A DNA stretch of 64,000 bases from positions 19,287,110 through 19,351,109 of the forward strand of contig NC_134030.1 in the NCBI RefSeq assembly GCF_964204645.1, given 5' to 3'. The DNA is from Tubulanus polymorphus. Taxonomy: Eukaryota > Nemertea > Palaeonemertea > Tubulaniformes > Tubulanidae. Below, piece after piece: positions 1 through 12,234 of this stretch. The position numbers and the translations under genes are program-made. The notes beneath the pieces are model-generated. The model was not told where the DNA came from, ran no database searches, and was given only the letters and a program-made list of their open reading frames with translations. The number at the start of each line of letters is the position of its first letter. The stretch's first letter is position 1.

Positions 1-385
1 TCGGTTACGAATCCTGGCAACTGCACCGGCTCAGATGGTTCTTAGAAGCCGTTCATACTTTTTCCTCGATGGCTATATAGGCCATTTGCAACCTCGTTTT
101 GTAAGCCCCCAAAGAACACGCCAGCACGTAAATGAACCAATACACAAGACAATAAGGGATCCAATCGGCAAATTTTCAAAAACTGATCACATGTTCACCC
201 GATACGTATTTAATCGAAAATGACCTACAAACACCATACATTAGACATTTTCATCAGCACACCTTCCCTATAACTGTGATCGCCCGGATGAAAACGGCAA
301 AAACATGACATGTTTACCACCGTAATAGAAGAATAACCAATTCGCAAGCCAATTTAACTTAACAAAGGAAAAACTGTGTTTAGGT

Positions 386-515
386 TGAAAAGGAAAGGAT
401 TCATCCACCCATAAATCTTTGTCCAGCACATCTATTAGTATAAACCATATTTTCCTAGAATAAAGATAAAAAATATCTGAATTCATCCGATATATATGCA
501 TTTTGATTTTCATTT
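386..515 (-). pseudogene. GPCR N-terminal remnant (unit A)
   Basis: On the minus strand this piece encodes residues resembling the start of the intact GPCR at 3073-4053, around the KIYGW and FNLNRV segments (here KDLWVD and FQPKH), preceded by the same upstream sequence with a conserved cctagaataaa stretch. Homology fades into unrelated sequence with stops, and no transmembrane core follows. It is the most degraded of three tandem GPCR copies in the unit. Confidence 0.7.
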
Positions 516-1207
516 ACACGCCAAGGGCGTAGCTGATATTATTGTGGTATGTAATGTAAACTTGAAATGAATAATTACAAAAAGAAATTGTTGTGATTGA
601 TGAAATATTGTGAAAGTACGTGCTCTAGCCGAGGACCTGTTCACATAAGAGTAAAGTGCTAACTGGTATTACATTTGAACAATATAGTAAATTGTCTCGT
701 AAAATTAAGTAAAAATGTACTTCTTAATATATCAAAGAACAACGAAACATCGAAATTAGCTGCATCCGCACAATTGGGACGTCTTCAAATATTATTTGTA
801 CATCTTTGAGACGGTTGTTAAAATTCTAACCGCACCCAAGCTTCTAGCTATTTCAGCATCGACTTACGAAAGTATCCTTTCTGAACGAAAAAAAAAATTA
901 AAAAAAAGGAACGAAGGTACACACAAAACCATTGAAGTAAAACAAAATGAAACCCTATAACGATATGCAGGTTTAAGTCGTGTTCCGTTGCGGCAGAGAT
1001 CGATTGCGCGGGGTGTGGATGATCAGTGGTACTAGTGATAATCAATTTGAATGAAATAACAACAAAATACGTATTATTTAAATCATTTGATATTATTGCA
1101 AAATCTAACAAGACTCATTGTTTTGAAGGGATTCAATTTTCATTTTTTGGAAAGAGTCATCTTCATTTGAATTACGACTGGACCTTTTATGTCAAGGTTT
1201 ATAATTG

Positions 1208-2131
1208 ATAATAATCTTAGCTCCTTCTTCAACGTCATTCCGGAAATTCTGACTCCACAAAAATATATACGCATTGACAGCATGGTTTGCCTGATAGAAA
1301 ACAAGACCGAATGCGTTGCAAATTATTGCAATGTTCCAAAAGCCAAATGTTAATCACAATGATTCATGTAATACAAGAATGTTTCTGTGCCATGCTCTTC
1401 TAGAATTCCAGTAAGAACTGCAATAAATGACAAACCTAAAAATGCTTTTGAAAGGTTGAAACTACCAGAATTGTGATATTCTTAGCCGTAGCTAGTTTTA
1501 TTTTCTAGTATCTTGTTTAGTTGTTTCTATTCTTACGGACTTTCTTACAAAAACTATTATGAAACCATTTGCGACAGCCACTTTGGCAAATGTAAAAAAA
1601 ATAATGCTAGGATGTTATTAAGATTTGAAAAGATCGTTGAGCCAGTAAGGTTTACAATCATACAAGTTGTCCATTTACCACTTAGATCTACGTCTCTGTA
1701 AAAAGCTGCCCCGACTACATTTACGATGAACACTTATAATGCCTATAGCTCTTTTAGCCCTTGTGACAGTGCACACAATGCGGCAGCTTTTAGAGGTTTG
1801 GAAACTGCTACTGCGCGATCTATCGTCATCGTGGCCAGAATCGAGATGGATTCTTGTTGAGGACAGTTAAAGTGGAAAGCTTTCGCGATACACATGGCTC
1901 TGCTGAACTTCACATGGGCTACATCAGATAGGGCACCTCGACACTGAGTATCGCAAATAAATCCGCCATTCCTAAAGCTAACATATTAAAATGACCAGAA
2001 CTATGTGCTGATTTCTTATAAGTTCCCAAAACGATGATTACCAAACCAATAAGACTTAAAAAAGGAAACACGTATGCAGAAACTTTGTTTAGGTTGATCG
2101 TGAACGGCTTTATCCACCCACGATAGCCATT
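1208..2131 (-). pseudogene. Decayed class A GPCR copy (unit A)
   Basis: Reads on the minus strand as a paralogue of the intact receptor at 3073-4053, over nearly its whole length: the TM2 region, the DRA box region, and the TM7 end before FRND-like residues. A 4-base loss in the TM2-TM3 loop, near 1930 where the intact gene reads YLMDVAHV, shifts the frame, and further stops and indels follow. The same lesion is present in unit B, so this copy died before the segmental duplication. Confidence 0.85.
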
Positions 2132-3072
2132 TAAGTCTTAATGATGGTGAACTTAACGTCACTTACGTGTTGTGTGGTTGGTGTATTCCATGGTTAGTAC
2201 TTGCGGGCCATCTCTAATCCTGAAGTAAGCCAAGCACAAGAACACGTTCCAAAAGACTAACCGAACATGCAATATTGTAAAACCGATATTTCTTGTCAAA
2301 AGGGAGTAGCCATCGTGAATTCCGAAATGACTGACTAATCTTTTCAAACTGGCAGAAATTGTGCTGTCGTTATGATCAAATTTGATAGATTTCTCGTTGT
2401 CGCGAGTCCGTTGTATTTCAAACAATGTTGGAATAAAATCAAATTATTTTCTGTCTATATTCAACGCATTTATTTGGCAGTTTGTTACTGGGCGTATTAT
2501 TTTCCAATTTTCCATCAAAGGACAACCAAACATAGAAATTACCTTGTCGAATTATAAGTACTTCTGGATAATCAAAGCTCCTCAAATGTCGTTTGGATTT
2601 CGTCTCGGAATCTCCGGTGGTAAACTAATGGTTAGGTGTAATGTTGGACTCTTCCTAAGTGTTTTCGTCCGAAAATTTCTTCATTTACTGCGTGACGAAC
2701 AACACTTCTTTAAGAGAAGATGCATAAGATGTTTTCCTCATAAATCATTCGTGCGATTCGTATTAAAGATATTTCTTCAATAACAGGACAAATCCTTCTT
2801 GCGATCAGATTCTTCAATCAACACCACAAATTTAGTTTTCTTATTTCCCAGTTAAGTAATTTCTCATAGTATTTATTGATCTAAATAATGCTTTAGAATA
2901 AAATTGCAAGAAAATACGTATTACTAAACTCGTTTCAAATTTTGCATATCTTACATGGTTCATTCAATGGCGTTAGTTAAAATCATCATCATTTTAAATG
3001 CAAACAGTCATCTTGAATTGGATTTTATCATAGTGAATTACGAATGGCACTCCGGGCCTTTTTACTGCAAGT

Positions 3073-4053
3073 TTAAAGCCTATTGATGAATATCTTAGCT
3101 CCTTCTTTGACATCATTTCGAAAGTTTTGACTACACAAAAATATATACGCATTGATAGCATGGTTTGCCTGATAGAAAACAAGACCGACTGCATTACCAA
3201 TTATTACAAATGTCCCAAAAGCCAAATGTTCATCACAATGATTCATGTAATACAAGTACGTTTCTGTGCCATGCTCATATTCTAAGATTCCAGTAAGAGC
3301 CGCAAGAAATGACAAACCTAAAAATGCTACCGAAGTTGAAACTACTAAAATTGTGATTTTATTAGCCGTAGCCTGTTTTCTAGCGTCTTGCTTAGTTGTG
3401 TCCATGCTAGCAGACTTTCTCACACCAACTATTATGAAACCATTTGCAACAACGACGATAACAAATGGAAGAAATAATGCCAGGATGTTATTAAGATTTG
3501 AATAGATTGCGGAGCCAGTAAGGTTTACAATCATACAAGTTATCCATTTACCACTGAGATCTATATCTCTGTGAAAAGTTGATCCAACAATGTTTGTAAT
3601 GACCAGAAACACACTTATAATACTTATAGCTTTCTTAGCCCTTGTGACAGTACACAATATTACAGCTTTTAGAGGTTTGGAAACTGCTACTGCGCGATCT
3701 ATCGTCATCATGACCAGAATCCAGATGGATACTTGTTTAGGACAATTAGCGTGGAAAGCTTTCACTATACACATGGATCTGCTGAACTTCACGTGAGCTA
3801 CATCCATCAAATAGGGCACCTCGACACTGAATATCGCGTATAAATCCGCCATTCCTAAAGCTAACATATAGAAATGACCAGAACTATATGACGATTTCTT
3901 ATATGTTCCCAAAACGATAATTATCAAAACAATCAGACTTAATAGAGGAAACACGTATGCAGAAACTCGGTTCAGGTTGAAAGTGAACGGCATCGTCCAC
4001 CCATAAATCTTTGTCCAACACATTTCACTCTCAGAGATATTAGTATAAACCAT
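3073..4053 (-). CDS. Class A (rhodopsin-like) GPCR, intact, intronless
   Basis: A single exon of 326 residues with seven hydrophobic segments. TM1 is about 31-50. TM2 about 61-82 has LALGMADLY with the conserved Asp at D70. TM3 about 96-118 is followed by DRA at 119-121 in place of DRY. TM4 is about 142-160, TM5 about 186-211, TM6 about 233-256 and TM7 about 276-304. C95 and C173 can form the TM3-ECL2 disulfide, and NIS at residue 5 is an N-glycosylation site. The TM7 motif is NHAINAY rather than NPxxY. These features fit fast-evolving invertebrate peptide-type receptors; the ligand cannot be named. The ATG at 4053 lies just upstream of the first conserved segment. Two decayed tandem paralogues lie downstream (lower coordinates), and the second unit carries a broken copy. 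Confidence 0.9.
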   Translation of the reverse strand: MVYTNISESEMCWTKIYGWTMPFTFNLNRVSAYVFPLLSLIVLIIIVLGTYKKSSYSSGHFYMLALGMADLYAIFSVEVPYLMDVAHVKFSRSMCIVKAFHANCPKQVSIWILVMMTIDRAVAVSKPLKAVILCTVTRAKKAISIISVFLVITNIVGSTFHRDIDLSGKWITCMIVNLTGSAIYSNLNNILALFLPFVIVVVANGFIIVGVRKSASMDTTKQDARKQATANKITILVVSTSVAFLGLSFLAALTGILEYEHGTETYLYYMNHCDEHLAFGTFVIIGNAVGLVFYQANHAINAYIFLCSQNFRNDVKEGAKIFINRL

Positions 4054-4419
4054 ATTTTCCTAGAATAAAAATGAAAAATATGTCTCAATTAAGTCCATTT
4101 GTATTTCGCTTTCGTTTCCACGCCGAATACCCAGATGATATGATTGTGGTATATGTAATGTAAATATAAAAATCATCAGAAAACTTGTGTTGCGATTGGG
4201 GAAATATAGTGAAATCACGTGTCCAAGCCGAAGATCCAAACGAAGTGTCGTACATATACGACTAACGTGTTTATCCGGTACCAGGTACACGATAAGGGTG
4301 ATGTAGTTGACTTTACAATTGATTATGTATATAGACATATTGATGGCGTGTGTCGGACTTGTATTAAAAGTTAAGGGATACTTCTGAACAATCACAGGAC
4401 AACCAAACATTGAAATCAA

Positions 4420-7242
4420 GGAGCGTTCGAATAGTACGTACGGTCAATTTTGCCATTTTTAGACCCCCGCACCTTGTACGATCGTTGCTTCATATTTTAT
4501 CGACTCTCTCCAAATCGTGACGCACATTTAGAAATAGCACATCCCCGTCCCCATCTAAACCAATGAGGTGGCCATTATGTAATCCTTAAACAATTAGCAC
4601 TCAAGCCGTCCGTATCCGCCGTGCATATTACACCTCAAGCCGCCCGAATCTGCCCGGCACCTTTTTCGTATGCTGCACGAAAACGATTAAACCCAATAGC
4701 TCATGATAAACTAGACACCTAAGTCCTCGAAATACCGAACGTTCAACATCTTATTTCAATTTGTCTAGTATTTTGAGCTTGAACACGACAGATCTGAGTG
4801 CGCAGTCCAAATCCAAGTAAGTTTGGATGAATTTTGGGGCCAAAGGACACGATTTTGGTGGCCCAGCTCATCAAATCTTACATCATATATTATAAAAGCC
4901 TATCTGAAAATATCTAAAAATTATTGTGGATTCAACAAAAGGGAACAATAGAAAAAAAAAACAAAAGCTTAACATTATTGCTAGAGATAAAAGTAGAATT
5001 TCCAATGATTTTCCTATAGTAAATTAGACATAAGTTACTTGCGGTGAAAATTCGTACTATGAATACTCGGTCTCTGATTGGCTGGTCGAATTCCTGCGAT
5101 CGGAAGCAACTGTCGGCCTAATCGGGTTGGTTACCGTAGCAAGCCGGCTTTTGGGGAAATGATTTAGGAGCAACTGGCGACCTCTCGTCGGCCGCCAGTT
5201 GCCGCTAACCGGCCATATTACCCAGTGTTGTCGGTAGGTCGCTTGTTTTGTAATATCGATTTCAATCTTTGATAGGTGTGAATGGATCTCAGATATTGAT
5301 CCACGTATCACGAAGGAGGTTGTAATATTCAAAATACGAATGACACAATACTTTAAAGTCCATTTTGAAAACATTCTTTTATATCCGTTATTTTTTATAT
5401 TCGGGACATCGTAACCCAAACGGTATATTTCTACGGATCAATTGATTCGCGATTCCTGGATTGGTGGGAATAGATAATTCTCTTAAGAATGCCTATGTCG
5501 TATGATTTTGTTTTTGTATACTTCATCTTATTCAATTCATTGTAATACTGAGGACACCGTGCCACCAGCTATCCCACTAGATGACGTGCGAATATCAGTG
5601 CAACAATCATGTCAAAATCTAGTTCATTTTTAAAGAACTTTCATTCAGATGTTTAGCCTCCATCATCAGAATATACCATGATTGACCAAAATACTAAATT
5701 TCAACGCCCAGTTGGTACGAAGTTTCCTATTGATATGTACCGCATATGCTCTCATAATCTGGATGATATTTGCCGAAACAAGTTAATTATTCGATATTTA
5801 CGTAGGTTTAAGTTAATCTCGTACAGTCAATTTATCACACTATCAGTAGAGGTGGCCCCATTGCTTTTCTGAACTGTTGAATCAATGATTAATTTGTTTA
5901 GAGGTTTATCTCAGCTAGTCAATGATTCATCACACTAACACTGGAGGTAAAGCTTGCAAAATAAATCCTACCACTGCTTCGATTCGATCTTTACTTTCTA
6001 TGTGGTTGTCGTAATTTACGTTGATTTCTTTTGAATTGGAATTCATTGCAGCGCATTAATTTTTCTTAGAGGAAATTTCAATGAAATAAGAACAACGATA
6101 TAACTAACAATTCGTCAACAATAATCAATATACGTAACAAACAACGCGAATCCCGCATGTGACCGGGAAGAGCACAACCGCCGCACGTTCCAGAGATATT
6201 TCGTCACTATTAACCACGAACTACTAGAAGTGGCAATTCCTGTCAAGTACTCATACAATTTACAACTGATCGATGGATTAATCATTAATATAGAACCAGT
6301 GTTTAGATTCAAGAGTACAAAGTATAAAACTGCAATCAGTGTATGATCTAAACAGTAAAGGAAATCACCGAGAAACAAAACGCTCAGATCTACGACTCGC
6401 CATAATCAGGAAAGTAGCCGAATTCCCGAAAACTCCCAACAGGAATGAGATTGGCAGAATAACCAGTAACCCCTGTGTAATTTTTGGAGGACACGTTGCG
6501 GTTATTTGGCGGGGCGTTTAATGTCGTTGTGGAAATTGCTATGAAGAAAATAACTGTGGGAAGGTTTTGAGCATTTAGTTTAAAATTTCAATAATAACGA
6601 AAAGGCATTAGATTGAGTAAAAACAAATCATAACTAAATGAAGGATAAAACATCATTAGCCATTTTGATAGATGGATCTCCTTCTGTGAGGAAATTGCAT
6701 TAGTGAAGTTCAGCCTACCATTGGCAGCTCAGTGAGAAAGTTCATGACGATGCCTTAATCATTCAACTTGTGGTGTGTATTTTACTTAGTGCGATATATG
6801 TGTGGAATCGGATTGAAGCTGTTGTAGGATTTATGAATTAATTTCATGATTTAATTGTGAAATACCCGCAAAGCTCGCGTGATAAATTGACTGCTCGAGA
6901 TAAACTTTAACCTAGGTATTGAATAAATCGTTGTCAACATATTTACGTACATACATATCATTCAAATAATTTGAAAGTGTCATCAAAATAATTCAGCAAA
7001 GCTAAAATTCACTCGTAATACTTCTACGTTTTGAGGGTTCTTGGAGAACCCTTTTGTTATTCTGTTGATTAATATTATCATTACAGATTTTCTACTAGAA
7101 TTCATATTCTATCAGATTCGACGACTAACAGCTTCTAAACGAAATGTTGTACTCTGATAGTAATATAAAACGTCTTTCTGTCCGGGTAGATTCTATGTAT
7201 GTACCGTCCACCCTATTTTAAACTTAAAATCACATACTGTCA
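4420..7242. other. Intergenic, no gene recognised (unit A)
   Basis: AT-rich spacer between the GPCR and the inverted-repeat element at 7243. Reading frames here are short and show no recognisable domain. A 7-bp-stem hairpin with gggttct/agaaccc arms sits at about 7035-7051. The matching stretch in unit B is 15447-18269. Confidence 0.6.
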
Positions 7243-7514
7243 GCATAGAACTATAAGCGAACAGGAAGGCCGACTCCTCAAAAATCAACTAGGCGCCGTT
7301 AGTAATCGTGTGTTTTGGTCAGCGCCCTCACCGGTGGCGATAAACAATAGATGTTGTAGACTGGTTGCCGGTCTCTATTCTTAATTTAACGTTTTTCATT
7401 GATTTGTTTAAGTCTTAATAACAAATCTTGAAAAATGGCATTGTTCGATGTTAGCAAAGGCAAATGTATAGGGGCGTCACGAAGTTGGCCTTTCCTTTCG
7501 CTTATAGTTCTATG
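7243..7514. mobile_element. Inverted-repeat (MITE-like) element, unit A
   Basis: Two arms of about 32 bp face each other. The left arm is at 7243-7274 (gcatagaactataagcgaac...) and the right arm at 7483-7514 carries its near-perfect reverse complement, ending in cttatagttctatgc. The 208-bp interior has no coding potential. The structure matches a non-autonomous DNA transposon; no target-site duplication was established. Confidence 0.65.
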
Positions 7515-8007
7515 CCAAACAGACGAAAAACAATATTTTGCAGATATCACTACCTGAAAATAGATATTCAAGGCCTTTTTTGTAACGATTCAGAAATCCA
7601 AATGACCCATTCCGATCAGTGCCAATGTTTGGCAAGTGACACATCCTAACAGTAGTCATTAGTCTATATTGGGCATGGAACGTGTGAGTAATAATAATGC
7701 ATCAAAGATTTAATTCAGATGATATTGAAAAAGCCGGTTACTGAACCAGGATCAAAATTTGATAGATATATTTATTTCTAAAAGCCGCAAACATGTGTTT
7801 CCAAAACGACCATAAAAGGAGAACGATTTTGTGTAATATCGTGTCAACGCACGTCAGACGAAGAACTCTGTTCGAGTGTATCCTCACTGGTAACGAGGTA
7901 AGTGAAGCTATAGACGACAAGCTCAAATATTTCATCGCATAGTTACATGTAGATGTAACTACTAGAAGATTGTACTCAGTTAATCTAATTGAATCATCTT
8001 TTTCAGA

Positions 8008-8568
8008 ATGTTTACTAAAACTCTTTTCATCGCGTTGGCCTTGTTTATGGTCATTGGAGCTGTCTCGGCAACTGAAGGTAGGCTTTGATAACTCGATTTA
8101 ATTGCAATTAAATATTATGCTTTTTTCTAACTAAGCGAACATAAACTTACGTTCGTGCTAGCCTGAATTGGCACAGGTTAATAGTTAAGGCCTTACTCAT
8201 TTAATTCACGTGTTGTTCGCAAACGGGTCTGAAACACGGCCCCGGCCACGACCTATTTCGTCCGTCTTACATCAGTCGACCGTTACGTTTTACTTCCGGA
8301 TTGCCGCTTGCACTTATGTCGGGCACGATGACGCGCTGTTATGTTCACGAATGAAGTATATAAGGCCGAAACTAGCGATTCGCGGATTAGAACCTGCTTG
8401 TTTCAGGTCCGGCTGATTCTAATAAATCCGAGCTTATTTACAGGTGTGCGAAAGGTGAAGAGAGGAACCCCGTGTTGGTGCGGTAAAACAAAGGGTGTAT
8501 ATTACTGGAAAGGTAACTCAGCTCCGTCAAATTGTTGTTGGTATTTTCAAGGAGCATGTTGCCATTAA
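8008..8568 (+). CDS. Secreted APETx/BDS-type cysteine-rich peptide precursor (unit A)
   Basis: Two coding exons, 8008-8077 and 8444-8568, joined in phase 1, give a 64-residue precursor. Exon 1 encodes a signal peptide of about 21 residues starting MFTKTLFIAL. A short propart ends in a KR dibasic cleavage site, releasing a 34-residue mature peptide with cysteines at 4, 6, 24, 25, 32 and 33 (CxC...CC...CC). The start (GT-x-C-x-CGKT), the PSN triplet and the YF-x-G-x-CC end resemble the sea-anemone type 3/APETx-BDS beta-defensin-fold peptides that act on potassium, sodium or acid-sensing channels. The middle is shortened, so the third and fourth cysteines are adjacent. An acceptor (tttttcag) lies one base before the ATG, so an upstream 5'UTR exon is expected. 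ATTAAA at 8649-8654 may be the poly(A) signal. A toxin or a host-defence role is equally possible. Confidence 0.8.
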
Positions 8569-11013
8569 CGTATAAGAGCCGCACGCGCTGATAAACACGT
8601 CATATTTTTGACATTCAATGAGTTGAATAGAAACAGTCAACCTGTATGATTAAATACAAAACACATATATGCTTTGTTTTTTCTCTTGGCTTTTATCTGT
8701 CAAAAACGCGGCGGTGTGTTCGTCATTGCAAACACGCATTTAGATGGGCGCCCCGGGTTCGAATCCACCTATTTTCAGACTTGCTCCGATGACAAATGGG
8801 GGCTAAACGGTCAGAGTTGCTTGATCCCAGTCGGTATATGATACCGCTGAGTAACTCGGATGTCGAAGAGAAGACAAGGAAGGTGACCCGGGTTCGAATC
8901 AAGACATATGCAGACACCCAGTTAGTTCAAATGCTCAAACGACACCTAACGCACTTCAATTCAGGACAAGTGAACACGATCAATCATTATCCACCGATGA
9001 GTTTGGAACAAGCCGGAACAAGCGATGCAGGATACTGGTCATCCTGTTATTATGCCAATGGTGTCTCGGTCATTTGCCTCTAATAAAAAAAAGACGAATA
9101 GTAGGCCTCGGTAATACCAAAAATGATTTATCCAGACACAGCGATTTAACAATTACCTGCATGAAAACATTTTTCTTTTCAGTATATTTATATTGATTTC
9201 CTGTCACTTTTCTAAAATCGACGAATAATGAAACTAGACGTATCGGCCCAACTCCGCGCGGTCGCGCCACCGCGCGGGATTTACGCGAAGCAGCAGAACA
9301 CAAACACGGCCACTCTCTCAATTTTCAATGATAGAAATCGTGTGTGGATTTCAATTATTTCGGCTGTTAGGGTTATAAGGCACAATATATGTTGATGATG
9401 TGGTATGGCGATGTTAATTAATGATAATTCCGCAGTGAAGCTAGTCACGAACGGTGCCGATTGAGTGTACAGCTGCCAAAAACACTGAAATGTGCGTAGT
9501 TGCGTAACTATTTGCAGTGAATTGCAGACGAAACATGAAGCCTTAACGGCCGTTTAAAAAAAAATTATACCAATCGCAATTGTAAAATAAAAATGAGATA
9601 GAACCTAAGTTGAAATTCTGGCCATTTCTAAAATGTTATTACTAACTTTTAGTCAGTGCCGAACGTTTAGTTTTCCAACAATAATGAGGGGTGGTAGGTA
9701 GTCATGCAATTCAAGTCATCATTTATTACACGTTACTTCCGTGTTGTTGAAAATCTCGCGAGTCCTGGACCAAACCCCATTGAACAATGTGATCTGTGTG
9801 CTGGCCACAAATGCACACAGATCACACTACACTACCCATTACACACTCCAGTACCCACAGCTTTCATATATCCATCCAAATATTTAGAGTGTCTTTCTTC
9901 CTGGGTTCAAACAAGAGCCCCGTGGGGCTTGATGCGGCAGCTTCACAAATTATAATGGATCTCAAAGAGCTGGGCTTCGACAGATTTCATACTTAGAATG
10001 CTTGACGAACAGGCTTTTAAATCATTTCCATGACTTTTTGCAGCAACTTGACTTAAACGGAAATATCAAGATACGGATTGATTTGAGCTTTTTTCAAAAT
10101 TATATATGAATGATGAAAACACACTATTTTTCAACGTGGTGTTTTGGCGGAATTTCAGAGAAGTAGTTAAAAAGCCTGTCTCCACTTGAACTGAGCATTT
10201 TTCCAGGACATTTTTATGAAAATCCGTCAAATGAAACGATCTCAACACACCATTGTATCATAGAACTCATGAGATCAATAATTAGATGTAATAATCACAC
10301 GACTCATCAAACGTACCAGTAGAGGAGAACCGCAAACCAGGAAACACGCGTACAAAGTCTACAAACGGTACGAAATTCAGAGCATTCAGTACGAATGCCG
10401 ACGAATTCAAACTTTCATTCTTTCCTAGAACTGTCATCCGGTGGAATCAGAGTACTAAGGACGAGATCGACTTTACCCGCGCAAGACCCCGTTGCACCGC
10501 TGAACAATTAGCACCAACTCCCTGCGTCACCAATACGTCCACTTCATGTATTAATGTTTTCATATCTCCGTCCATTTATTTACATCATTTAGGAATTTAT
10601 ACCAATAATGAGCCATCCACACGTTATCTATAGATTTTCATTCGCATCCAATGCGCAGACTAATCAAATGAATAAATTTGATTTCAACTTAAAGTTTCGA
10701 ATACATAGAAGCTTAATGCGGAAATTATTAATGAATATCAGTGTGCGAGTTGTCGAATATATTCGTAACAGAAGTTTGAATATTTCTTTAAAGCGCTCCT
10801 GCCGTATCTACTTCAAGCATTTTACGCAGCCCCCGAACGTTTTGTCTTAAGTCCTACCTCGAGGCTGGCTTATATCGACAAGCGACGCGACGCATACCGA
10901 CTCCTACCGACGCAACTGAGAGCAACCGCGACCGTAGCTCAGCTTATGACGACTGAGCTCCGAATCCAGCAACTGAGACCGACTATCGGGATACGAGATC
11001 CTCCCTGCTTATG
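8569..11013. other. Spacer after peptide gene and between units
   Basis: No gene recognised. The block at 8740-8905 contains two ggttcgaatc B-box-like motifs (near 8757 and 8890), suggesting old tRNA-derived repeats. From 9907 to 11013 the sequence has no counterpart after unit B. The segment 10860-11010 is locally GC-richer with recurring cgac/accgac words and directly precedes unit B; its counterpart before unit A would lie outside the window. Confidence 0.5.
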
Positions 11014-11398
11014 TCGGTTACGAATCCTGGCAACTGCACCGGCTCAGATGGTTCTTAGAAGCCGTTCATACTTTTTCCTCGATGGCTATATAGGCCATTT
11101 GCAACCTCGTTTTGTAAGCCCCCAAAGAACACGCCAGCACGTAAATGAACCAATACACAAGACAATAAGGGATCCAATCGGCAAATTTTCAAAAACTGAT
11201 CACATGTTCACCCGATACGTATTTAATCGAAAATGAACTACAAACACCATACATTAGACATTTTCATCAGCACACCTTCCCTATAACTGTGATCGCCCGG
11301 ATGAAAACGGCAAAAACATGCCATGTTTACCACCGTAATAGAAGAATAACCAATTCGCAAGCCAATTTAACTTAACAAAGGAAAAACTGTGTTTAGGT

Positions 11399-11529
11399 TG
11401 AAAAGGAAAGGATTCATCCACCCATAAATCTTTGTCCAGCACATCTATTAGTATAAACCATATTTTCCTAGAATAAAGATAAAAAATATCTGAATTCACC
11501 CGATATATATGCATTTTGATTTTCATTTA
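11399..11529 (-). pseudogene. GPCR N-terminal remnant (unit B)
   Basis: Counterpart of the scrap at 386-515, with a few base changes. It encodes only the N-terminal segment of the receptor family and no transmembrane core. Confidence 0.7.
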
Positions 11530-12234
11530 CACGCCAAGGGCGTAGCTGATATTATTGTGGTATGTAATGTAAACTTGAAATAAATAATTAAAAGGAGAAA
11601 TTGTTGTGATTGATGAAATATTGTAAAAGTACGTGCTCTAGCCGAGGACATGTTCACATAAGAGTAAAGTGCTAACTGGTATTACATTTGAACAATATAG
11701 TAGGTTGTCTTGTAAAATTAAGTAAAAATGTACTTCTTAATATATCAAAGAACAACGAAACATCGAAATTAGCTGCATCCGCACAATTGGGACGTCTTCA
11801 AATATTATTTGTACATCTTTGAGACGGTTGTTAAAATTCTAACCGCACCCAAGCTTCTAGCTATTTCAGCATCGACTTACGAAAGTATCCTTTCTGAACG
11901 AAAAAAAAAATTAAAAAAAAGGAACGAAGGTACACACAAAACCATTGAAGTAAAACAAAATGAAACCCTATAACGATATGCAGGTTTAAGTCGTGTTCCG
12001 TTTCGGCAGAGATCGATTGCGCGGGGTGTGGATGATCAGTGGTACTAGTGATAATCAATTTGAATGAAATAACAACAAAATACGTATTATTTAAATCATT
12101 TGATATTATTGCAAAATCTAACAAACTCATTGTTTTGAAGGGATTCAATTTTCATTTTTTGGAAAGAGTCATCTTCATTTGAATTTCACGGTGAATTACG
12201 ACTGGACCTTTTATGTCAAGGTTTATAATTGATA

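Larger units (their letters stand above)
1..9906. repeat. Tandem segmental duplication, unit A
   Basis: This block is repeated almost base for base from 11014, with small indels moving the offset between about 11,008 and 11,027. It holds three GPCR-derived segments on the minus strand and one secreted-peptide gene on the plus strand. Matching stops after the shared ctgggt at 9906 (20914 in unit B). The left edge lies at or beyond the window start, so the true unit may be longer and further copies may lie to the left. Most differences are single bases, indicating a recent event or gene conversion. Confidence 0.97.

Noticed and set aside
2382-2783. 133-codon plus-strand frame kept in both units
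   Set aside because: It overlaps the 5' flank of the decayed GPCR copy, and its retention is explained by the recency of the duplication; no domain seen.
5057-5419. 120-codon minus-strand frame in unit A
   Set aside because: It is shortened to 91 codons in unit B by upstream changes and has no signal peptide or domain, so it is probably chance.
8723-9083. Possible tRNA genes from ggttcgaatc motifs
   Set aside because: Only B-box-like words; no paired acceptor, D or anticodon stems around them.
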